Source: an uncultured Coprococcus sp.
GTDB lineage: Bacteria; Bacillota; Clostridia; Lachnospirales; Lachnospiraceae
NCBI GenBank assembly: GCA_900557435.1
Contig: USSH01000045.1
Location: 1 to 11,998, forward strand
Length of the DNA: 11,998 nt
Direction: 5' to 3'
Part shown: positions 6,881 to 11,998 of the stretch, piece after piece
Layout: each line of letters begins with the position of its first letter
How positions within the stretch are numbered: the first letter of the stretch is position 1
Position numbers and translations under genes: made by a program
The notes under the pieces: model-generated
Told to the model about the DNA's origin: nothing
The model's database searches: none
What the model saw: only the letters and a program-made list of their open reading frames with translations

Positions 6881-6913
6881 TTATGTCGATTGTGCAAAAA
6901 TAGTGCTTATCCT

Positions 6914-6990
6914 AAAAAAATAATTTGGATGTTTATGAAAAACAGTAAAAAAAATGGTAAAATATGTACAAATTGTTTAAAATGTGAAAA
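6914..6990. promoter_or_regulatory. Phased A-tracts upstream of pilB (possible curved DNA or UP element)
   Basis: A-tracts are centred near 6917, 6940, 6950, 6960, 6980 and 6988, four of them on a roughly 10-bp or 20-bp phase. They run up to the extended -10 of pilB. Such runs bend DNA and can contact RNA polymerase alpha subunits, but low local GC alone could produce them. Confidence 0.4.
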
Positions 6991-7004
6991 TACTGTGATA
7001 TAAT
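6976..7004 (+). promoter_or_regulatory. Extended -10 promoter for pilB
   Basis: Perfect TATAAT (6999-7004) preceded by TGA at 6996-6998, forming the TGnTATAAT extended -10. The -35 at 17-bp spacing, TTTAAA (6976-6981), is weak, which an extended -10 can offset. The start near 7011 leaves a leader of about 77 nt before ATG 7088. Confidence 0.6.
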
Positions 7005-7087
7005 GCAGGTTAGGTATTTGTATAATTGTGCGTAAACGAGAAAAAGATGATTGCGTATTGAAAAATAAAGAGGAGGATTTGTGGAGA

Positions 7088-8824
7088 ATGCGACTTAATG
7101 TGGGGCGTAAGAAGATTAGAATAGGAGATGTCCTTGTTGCAGCGGGGGCTATCACAGAGGAACAGTTACAGGAAGGACTTGCAAAGCAGAAAGAGACAGG
7201 CAGAAAGCTTGGTAATGCGCTCGTTGATCTGGGATTCATCAGTAACGATATGCTCATTACAGTGCTTACAACCCAGCTTGGAATTGATTATATTGAACTC
7301 AAGGGCGCAAAGATAGAGGAAAAGGTCATACATATGGTTCCGGAGAGTATGGTAACCAAGTACCAGGCCATTCCTATAGAGATAGATCCGGATAATCCTA
7401 ACATTCTGAAGGTTGCCATGGCTGATCCTATGGACATTATGGCTATGGATGATATCGGACTTGTGACAAGCCTTCAGGTTGAGCCTATGCTGGCATCCGA
7501 GGAAGGTATAAAGAACGCCATAGATAAGTACTATGGAAGTGCCCAGGCTATGGAGGCTGCGGAGGCATATAGGCAGGAGCAGCAGAGTGCGCTCGGTGGG
7601 GACGATGAAGATGGAAGTAACGATGAGATCGATAACTCGCCTATAGTACTCCTGGTAAAGCAGATCATAGAGGGCGGAGTAAGACAGAGAGCATCTGATA
7701 TACATATAGAGGCGCTGGAGAACAGTGTCAGAGTCAGATACAGAATAGACGGTGCGCTGAAGCAGGTTATGTCATATGATCTCAGCATATTGGCAGGTAT
7801 CACAGCCCGTATCAAGATCATAGGCGGCATGGATATAGCAGAGAAGAGAAAACCACAGGATGGTCGTATCACCATCATGGTAGACAGAAGAGAGTTTGAT
7901 GTTCGTGTTTCTATTCTTCCTACAGTGTTCGGAGAGAAGACGGTTATGAGACTTACATCCAAGGACGGTCTTACAAAGCCAAAGAGTGCCCTTGGTTTCG
8001 ATGCAGAGCAGGAGAAGGTATTCGACAACATCCTGAGCAACCCACATGGCATAATCCTTGTAACGGGACCTACAGGATCTGGAAAGTCAACAACACTGTA
8101 CACATCACTCAGTGAGCTTAACACAGAGGATGTTAATATCATCACAGTTGAAGACCCTGTCGAGGCCAACATCAACGGTATCAATCAGGTACAGGTTAAC
8201 AACAAGGCGGATATGACATTCGCCGCAGCTCTTAGATCTATCCTTCGACAGGATCCGGATATCATCATGATAGGAGAGATCCGAGACGGTGAGACGGCAG
8301 GTATCGCCGTACAGGCCGCTATCACCGGACATTTGGTTGTATCGACACTGCATACAAACTCAGCTGCATCGACCATCACACGTCTTATAGATATGGGTAT
8401 CGAATCCTATATCGCCGGTGATGCCGTGGTTGGAGTTATCGCACAGCGACTTGTGCGAAGACTGTGTACAACATGTAAGCAGCCTAGACTTGTGGAGGAC
8501 GAAGAGAGAATACAGCTCGGTGTTCCTGCTGATGAGGAGGATGTCATCATCTATGAGCCACAGGGATGCCCGCTGTGTAACGACACAGGATATGCAGGAC
8601 GTATCGGTGTGTATGAGATGATGCCGGTTTCGAGAGCACTTCAGGCGGTCATAGCGTCGGGTGCCACAGCGGATGTTATAGAGAAACAGGCACTCAAGGA
8701 AGGAATGCTCACACTTAAGATGGGAGCTGCAAAGCATGTGCTTGATGGTATCACATCCATAGCAGAGATGAACAAGATCGTCCACAGCACGGTTACGGTT
8801 GCCGAAGGCGTGGATATGGGTTAG
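7088..8824 (+). CDS. pilB: PilB, type IV pilus extension ATPase (GspE family) with MshEN domain
   Basis: 578 residues from ATG 7088 (AGGAGG at 7071-7076); an in-frame GTG at 7028 would prepend 20 residues unlike the family. PilB is the cytoplasmic hexameric motor that powers pilin assembly. The N-terminus is an MshEN domain with two 24-residue motifs (11-34 and 40-63) separated by 5 residues, both with the R/K-hydrophobic-G...L...G...L...L..Q pattern, the known c-di-GMP-binding signature. After a linker rich in Gly, Asp and Glu (about 168-183) come Walker A GPTGSGKST (327-335), the Asp box ITVEDPVEA (352-360), Walker B DPDIIMIGEIRD (389-400), the His box GHLVVSTLHT (414-423) and a tetracysteine zinc site at Cys460, 463, 494 and 497. 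All catalytic parts are intact. pilT, pilC and a prepilin gene follow. Confidence 0.95.
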   Translation: MRLNVGRKKIRIGDVLVAAGAITEEQLQEGLAKQKETGRKLGNALVDLGFISNDMLITVLTTQLGIDYIELKGAKIEEKVIHMVPESMVTKYQAIPIEIDPDNPNILKVAMADPMDIMAMDDIGLVTSLQVEPMLASEEGIKNAIDKYYGSAQAMEAAEAYRQEQQSALGGDDEDGSNDEIDNSPIVLLVKQIIEGGVRQRASDIHIEALENSVRVRYRIDGALKQVMSYDLSILAGITARIKIIGGMDIAEKRKPQDGRITIMVDRREFDVRVSILPTVFGEKTVMRLTSKDGLTKPKSALGFDAEQEKVFDNILSNPHGIILVTGPTGSGKSTTLYTSLSELNTEDVNIITVEDPVEANINGINQVQVNNKADMTFAAALRSILRQDPDIIMIGEIRDGETAGIAVQAAITGHLVVSTLHTNSAASTITRLIDMGIESYIAGDAVVGVIAQRLVRRLCTTCKQPRLVEDEERIQLGVPADEEDVIIYEPQGCPLCNDTGYAGRIGVYEMMPVSRALQAVIASGATADVIEKQALKEGMLTLKMGAAKHVLDGITSIAEMNKIVHSTVTVAEGVDMG

Positions 8825-8869
8825 ATGTGGGTTGGATATAGAATATCAAGAATTTAGCTGTTTAAGTTT

Positions 8870-8898
8870 TTGTGAGGACATACAAGGCGATATATAAT
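8870..8898 (+). promoter_or_regulatory. Candidate sigma-A promoter for pilT
   Basis: TTGTGA (8870-8875), 17-bp spacer and perfect TATAAT (8893-8898), in the 134-nt gap between pilB and pilT. The start near 8905 leaves about 54 nt of leader. It suggests pilT can be transcribed independently of pilB. Confidence 0.55.
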
Positions 8899-8958
8899 AA
8901 CAGGGATTATTTATATATATGAAATTATTAATGCAAAAGGGAAAGGAAGGGACAAGAA

Positions 8959-10020
8959 ATGCTGGATATGAAAGAACTGCTTGCTTTCTCCGTTGAGGAG
9001 AGAGCGTCAGATGTTCACATAGCTGTAGGAATACCACCTAAGCTTAGGATCAACGGTAAACTCACGGAGGTTGAGGTTCCGCCGCTTACACCGGCTGACG
9101 CCGCCGAGGCGATAGGATCTACGATGAAGGATAGGCATAAAGCCATACTTCAGGACAGAGGAGAGGTCGATTTCTCGTTCGATTCGCCTGAGACAGGCCG
9201 TTTCCGTGTGAATGTATTCATGGACAAGGGCAATATGGCTGCGGCTTACAGACGAGTTGAGACACAGATACCGAGACCTGATCAGCTTGGTATACCAAGG
9301 GAGGTTGTTGAGTTATACAAGAGAAAGAGAGGACTTGTTCTTGTAACAGGACCTACAGGTTCAGGAAAATCAACAACACTTGCTTCTATTATAAATAAGG
9401 CGAATGAAAATCTCACGGATCACATCATCACACTGGAGGATCCTATAGAGTACATACATCATCACAACAAAGCGATAGTTAATCAGCGAGAGGTTGGTAT
9501 GGATACCCTCAGTTATGCGAATGCACTTCGTGCAGCACTTCGTGAGGATCCTGATATAATCCTCGTAGGAGAGATGCGAGATCTTGAGACTATCTCAACA
9601 GCTATAACAGCTGCCGAGACCGGACACTTGGTATTCTCAACACTGCATACAATAGGTGCGGCAAGTACCATCGACCGTATCATAGATATCTTCCCTACAA
9701 ACCAGCAGCAGCAGGTAAGAGTTCAGCTTGCCATGGTTCTTGAGGGTGTTATATCACAGTCACTGCTCCCTATAGCAAGTGGCAATGGACGAGTAGCAGC
9801 ATTCGAGGTTATGCTTGCATCACCTGCTATACGAAGTCTGATACGTGAGGCAAAGACACACCAGATCCAGTCAACTATTCAGACCAGTAGAGCGCTTGGA
9901 ATGGTAACTATGGATGATTCGCTGTATGAGCTGTTCGCATCAGGAACGATCACCAGAGAGACTGCCATGACATATGCTCAGGATCAGCAGTATCTTAGAA
10001 AGAAGATCAACGGTCAGTAA
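8959..10020 (+). CDS. pilT: PilT, type IV pilus retraction ATPase
   Basis: 353 residues, the usual PilT length, starting at ATG 8959 with GGAAGG at 8-nt spacing. PilT is the cytoplasmic hexameric ATPase that depolymerises pili and drives twitching, DNA uptake or surface adhesion changes. Visible parts: an N-terminal PAS-like domain beginning MKELLAFSVEERASDVHI, Walker A GPTGSGKST (131-139), Asp box ITLEDPIEY (157-165), Walker B DPDIILVGEMRD (198-209), His box GHLVFSTLHT (222-231), and the PilT-specific AIRSLIREAK (290-299), the form of the AIRNLIRE motif needed for retraction. There is no tetracysteine zinc site, unlike PilB, which separates the two motors. The presence of PilT indicates a dynamic, retractable pilus rather than a type II secretion system. 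Confidence 0.95.
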   Translation: MLDMKELLAFSVEERASDVHIAVGIPPKLRINGKLTEVEVPPLTPADAAEAIGSTMKDRHKAILQDRGEVDFSFDSPETGRFRVNVFMDKGNMAAAYRRVETQIPRPDQLGIPREVVELYKRKRGLVLVTGPTGSGKSTTLASIINKANENLTDHIITLEDPIEYIHHHNKAIVNQREVGMDTLSYANALRAALREDPDIILVGEMRDLETISTAITAAETGHLVFSTLHTIGAASTIDRIIDIFPTNQQQQVRVQLAMVLEGVISQSLLPIASGNGRVAAFEVMLASPAIRSLIREAKTHQIQSTIQTSRALGMVTMDDSLYELFASGTITRETAMTYAQDQQYLRKKINGQ

Positions 10021-10048
10021 GAGTCAATGTTCCATGTATATTGAGATA

Positions 10049-10066
10049 TGGCAAAATCAATTGCCA
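10049..10066. repeat. Short inverted repeat in the pilT-pilC gap
   Basis: TGGCAA (10049-10054) and TTGCCA (10061-10066) are separated by 6 nt, within a looser outer symmetry (CCATGTATATT from 10032 and AAATATATGG ending at 10081). No T-tract follows, so it is a poor terminator. It could be an operator or mRNA-end hairpin. The rest of the 254-nt gap (10021-10274) is AT-rich and shows only the candidate pilC promoter. Confidence 0.4.
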
Positions 10067-10189
10067 AAAGGAAATATATGGAAAAACTGACAAAGACGTT
10101 TGTGCATATATTATGAAATATAACACGCAAATAATTAAATGTTGATTAAATTTACTTAGTATAGTAAGATATTTTACATATAGTTTATG

Positions 10190-10219
10190 TTGTGAAATTG
10201 CGCTTTTAAAGTGTATATA
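10190..10219 (+). promoter_or_regulatory. Weak candidate promoter for pilC
   Basis: TTGTGA (10190-10195), 18-bp spacer and TATATA (10214-10219). The -35 is identical to the one proposed for pilT. In such AT-rich DNA chance matches are common, so this is tentative. The start near 10226 would leave about 49 nt to ATG 10275. Confidence 0.3.
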
Positions 10220-10274
10220 CGTCAGAACATAAGAAAAATAAGAAGAATATTAAGATTGGGTCGGAGGAGAGACA

Positions 10275-11483
10275 ATGGCAGTATTTAATTACAAGGTTGT
10301 TGACAGAGATGGTAAGAACAAAAAAGGTACCATCGAAGCCCCAAACAGAGACGGTGCTGAAAAGAAGCTCAAGTCGGAAGGCTATTCCATCATGAGCCTT
10401 ACGGAGCAGAGCAGTCCATTGGGGAACATTGGATTTAAGAAAAAAGTTAAGTCCAGAGATTTGGGTGTATTCTGTAAGCAGTTTTCAGCGGTTATCAAGG
10501 CTGGTGTTACGATTATATCAGCGCTTGAACTGATGGGAGATCAGATAGAGAACAAGACACTCAGAAAAGCTATAGCAGATGCTCGTACATATGTAGAAAA
10601 AGGTGGAACACTTGCTGATGCGTTCAGAGTTAACCCTGATGTATTCCCACCTATCATGATCAACATGGTGGCAGCCGGCGAGATGTCCGGTAACCTGGAG
10701 ATATGTCTTGACAGACTGGTGGAGCACTTCGAGAAGGATAATGCACTTACATCCAAGATCAAGGGTGCCATGACATATCCTATCGTAGTTCTTATAGTTA
10801 TGGTTATAGTAATCATAGTAGTGCTGGTAGCCGTTATTCCTAACTTTGCCAGCATGTTCGAGGATATGGGAACACAGCTTCCATTTGCCACCAGAGCCAT
10901 GATGGCTGCTGCGGACTTTGTGAAGTATAAGTGGTGGCTGCTCATCATCATTGTTGCAGCTATAGTGTTCGGAGTTAAGTTCTTCAAGAAGACTCCTTTC
11001 GGCGAGCAGCTTTTTGCAAACATTGGTCTTAAGGCTCCAATATTTGGACCTCTGAATGTCAAGACTGCATGTTCAAGATTCGCAAGAACCATGAGCACAC
11101 TGATGGCTTCAGGTATCTCGATGATAGACGCAGTTGAGCAGGTTGCCAAGATGATGGATAACAAGATCATAAGAGATGGTCTAATGGATGCCAAGGTTCA
11201 GGTATCCAAGGGTGTGCCACTCTCAAAGCCACTTAAGGATATGGAGATGCTCCCACCTATGCTCTCGGCTATGACCAAGATCGGTGAGGAGACCGGTGAT
11301 ATAGAGGAGATGCTCAGCAAGGTTGCAGACTATTATGACGAAGAAGTCGAGGCAGCAACTAATGCGCTCACAGCGGCTATGGAGCCAATTATCATGGTTA
11401 TCTTGGCATGTATCGTTGGAATGATAGTTGCAGCTGTATATGGTCCTATCATGAGTATGTACGATGCGATGGATCAGTACTAG
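10275..11483 (+). CDS. pilC: PilC, type IV pilus inner-membrane platform protein (GspF family)
   Basis: 402 residues, the normal family length. It starts with MAVFNYKVVDRDGKNKKGTI, typical of PilC, and carries two T2SSF repeats: about 65-188 and 268-390. Motifs are FCKQFSAVIKAGVTI, INMVAAGEMSGN (129-140), FARTMSTLMASGI (269-281) and MTKIGEETGDIEEML (333-347). Three membrane helices are clear: about 168-188 (VVLIVMVIVIIVVLVAV), 219-236 (KWWLLIIIVAAIVFG) and 371-389 (IIMVILACIVGMIVAAVYG). The protein sits in the cytoplasmic membrane, where it couples the PilB and PilT motors to pilin insertion. A strong GGAGGAGA site (10263-10270) precedes the ATG at 10275. The long gap on either side suggests separate expression from pilT and the pilin gene. 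Confidence 0.95.
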   Translation: MAVFNYKVVDRDGKNKKGTIEAPNRDGAEKKLKSEGYSIMSLTEQSSPLGNIGFKKKVKSRDLGVFCKQFSAVIKAGVTIISALELMGDQIENKTLRKAIADARTYVEKGGTLADAFRVNPDVFPPIMINMVAAGEMSGNLEICLDRLVEHFEKDNALTSKIKGAMTYPIVVLIVMVIVIIVVLVAVIPNFASMFEDMGTQLPFATRAMMAAADFVKYKWWLLIIIVAAIVFGVKFFKKTPFGEQLFANIGLKAPIFGPLNVKTACSRFARTMSTLMASGISMIDAVEQVAKMMDNKIIRDGLMDAKVQVSKGVPLSKPLKDMEMLPPMLSAMTKIGEETGDIEEMLSKVADYYDEEVEAATNALTAAMEPIIMVILACIVGMIVAAVYGPIMSMYDAMDQY

Positions 11484-11501
11484 AATCAGAGATGCAAGAG
11501 A

Positions 11502-11507
11502 TATAAT
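11502..11507 (+). promoter_or_regulatory. Candidate -10 element for the pilin transcript
   Basis: Perfect TATAAT 18 nt after the pilC stop. The -35 position (ACTAGA, 11479-11484, overlapping that stop) is poor, so activation by a regulator or read-through from pilC may be required. A start near 11514 would give a 5' leader of about 173 nt. Confidence 0.35.
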
Positions 11508-11513
11508 AGAGAG

Positions 11514-11525
11514 TATCATATGATA
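11514..11525. repeat. Perfect 12-bp palindrome at the putative pilin start site
   Basis: TATCATATGATA reads the same on both strands and begins where transcription from the TATAAT at 11502 would start. It could be an operator; low-complexity AT sequence is the alternative. Confidence 0.35.
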
Positions 11526-11546
11526 TATATGTTACTATAGAGAGAT

Positions 11547-11640
11547 TCTTCCTCGTGACTCCTGACCCGGAGCCGGGGAAGACGATGAGTGATTAAGTCC
11601 GGTAGTACGAGGATGCCGGTTTAATATAGTGCGAAAGCAC
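11547..11640 (+). ncRNA. Putative structured cis-regulatory RNA in the pilin leader
   Basis: A GC-rich island in AT-rich DNA (42 of 70 bases are G or C over 11550-11619). It carries several stems: TCTTCC (11547-11552) with GGAAGA (11577-11582); TCCTCGT (11550-11556) with ACGAGGA (11607-11613), which competes with the first; a short CCCG/CGGG stem (11566-11577); and a GNRA hairpin, GTGC-GAAA-GCAC (11629-11640). Four self-complementary CCGG words (11567, 11573, 11599, 11616) allow pseudoknots. It lies 47 nt before the pilin ATG and no reading frame explains it. I do not recognise it as a known riboswitch class; the c-di-GMP-I core is absent. A regulatory leader for pilin expression is inferred. 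Confidence 0.55.
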
Positions 11641-11673
11641 AAACAACAAACAACAAAACAACATATAACAAAA
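11641..11673 (+). promoter_or_regulatory. G-free A/C-rich leader segment before the pilin RBS
   Basis: Between the GAAA hairpin and the AAAGGAGAG ribosome binding site (11671-11679) the RNA has no G and only two T, with repeated CAA and AACA words. It should stay single-stranded, giving ribosomes an open landing site. This fits a highly translated structural protein, but is inference from composition. Confidence 0.5.
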
Positions 11674-11686
11674 GGAGAGTAAAATT

Positions 11687-11998
11687 ATGAAGAAAAACAA
11701 CAAAGGTTTCTCACTCGTAGAGTTAATTATCGTTATTGCTATCATGGCAATCCTTGCAGGAGCTCTTGCTCCAGCACTTATCAAGTACATCAACAAGTCA
11801 AGAAGATCAACAGATGTACAGAATGCTGATACACTTAGAACTGCTCTTCAGACAGCACTTTCAGATCCAGATGCTGCAGATGCTAATTCAGCTAATTCAG
11901 CAAATGTTCAGGCTGCAACAACAATCTCAAACTCTGGTGATGCTTTCCAGAAGGAAGTATACAGCATAGTAGGTAACGCTACTCTTAAGACAAAGTAT
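11687..11998 (+). CDS. pilA: Type IV prepilin (major-pilin-like), 5' portion
   Basis: The frame is open to the end of the window, giving the first 104 residues; the C-terminus is missing. The class III signal is clear: a basic leader MKKNNKG, then the cleavage and N-methylation site before FSLVELIIVIAIMAILAG, with Glu5 of the mature protein present and about 20 hydrophobic residues forming the pilus-core helix. Prepilin peptidase would cut after Gly7. The amphipathic part continues as APALIKYINKSRRSTDVQNA, then an Ala/Asp/Asn/Ser-rich stretch. A strong AAAGGAGAG site lies 7 nt before ATG 11687. Codons are strongly biased (CTT for Leu, ACA for Thr, ATC for Ile, AAC), unlike region 1, suggesting high expression and a major pilin. 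Major versus minor pilin cannot be settled without the rest of the gene. Confidence 0.9.
   Translation, partial: MKKNNKGFSLVELIIVIAIMAILAGALAPALIKYINKSRRSTDVQNADTLRTALQTALSDPDAADANSANSANVQAATTISNSGDAFQKEVYSIVGNATLKTKY

Noticed and set aside
6628..6903. Plus-strand open frame of 91 codons opposite sigK
   Set aside because: It lies antisense to a clear sigma factor, lacks a ribosome binding site and encodes no recognisable motif.
7028..7087. GTG start for pilB at 7028
   Set aside because: It would add 20 charged residues absent from the family and would put AGGAGG inside the gene; ATG 7088 has this site at 11 nt and starts right before the MshEN domain.
10541..11194. Minus-strand open frame of 217 codons opposite pilC
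   Set aside because: It is a shadow of pilC; the translation is Ser/Ile/Met-rich with no recognisable domain, and no RBS supports it. Similar minus-strand frames opposite RNase J, pilB and trhP were dismissed for the same reason.
11547..11640. c-di-GMP-I (GEMM) riboswitch
   Set aside because: Tempting next to a c-di-GMP-binding PilB, but the conserved GEMM core words and the tetraloop-receptor arrangement are not present. The GAAA hairpin alone is not diagnostic.
11736..11969. Gln/Leu-rich plus-strand frame inside the pilin gene
   Set aside because: It is out of frame with the unmistakable prepilin signal and arises from CTT, CAG and GCA codons of the pilin read in another frame.
7088..11998. 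Type II secretion system rather than type IV pilus
   Set aside because: GspE and GspF are homologous to PilB and PilC, but the presence of PilT with its AIRSLIRE motif, a retraction ATPase, points to a type IV pilus.

Overview
The window looks like a chromosomal segment from a low-to-moderate GC Firmicute, most probably a Lachnospiraceae-type Clostridia. Evidence is the Firmicutes-style order mtaB / ireB / ruvX / DUF1292 / RNase J / YlbF / MltG-like / TrmR / U32 protease-like protein, a sporulation-type sigma-K factor, purine-rich GGAGG ribosome binding sites, and heavy use of AGA for Arg and ATA for Ile in ordinary genes. The species assignment is inference.

Region 1 (1-6165, all + strand) is a housekeeping operon. 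It opens with the 3' end of mtaB (tRNA ms2t6A synthesis). A candidate promoter then precedes ireB (IreK-kinase substrate), ruvX (Holliday junction resolvase / rRNA-processing nuclease family), a DUF1292 protein, RNase J (TTG start), a YlbF/YmcA-family protein, a short membrane-anchored MltG-like protein with no catalytic domain, a TrmR-type methyltransferase and a U32/TrhP-type tRNA hydroxylation protein. Common themes are RNA maturation and decay, tRNA anticodon-loop modification, and envelope control. Gaps are 5-78 nt, so co-transcription from ireB onward is likely.

Region 2 (6186-6824, - strand) is a sigK-like sigma factor convergent with trhP. The two genes share a perfect 14-bp hairpin, one arm of which is the end of the sigK coding sequence.

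Region 3 (about 6900-11998, + strand) is a type IV pilus locus: pilB (extension ATPase with an intact two-motif MshEN c-di-GMP-binding signature), pilT (retraction ATPase), pilC (platform protein) and the start of a prepilin gene that runs off the window. These genes are widely spaced (134, 254 and 203 nt), with candidate promoters before each. The pilC-pilin gap holds a GC-rich, apparently structured RNA leader with mutually exclusive stems, followed by a G-free A/C-rich stretch and a strong RBS. I consider this leader the most interesting unexplained element. The pilB c-di-GMP domain suggests second-messenger control of piliation.

No intergenic stretch exceeds 300 nt. I see no tRNA or rRNA genes, insertion sequences, CRISPR array or phage genes.
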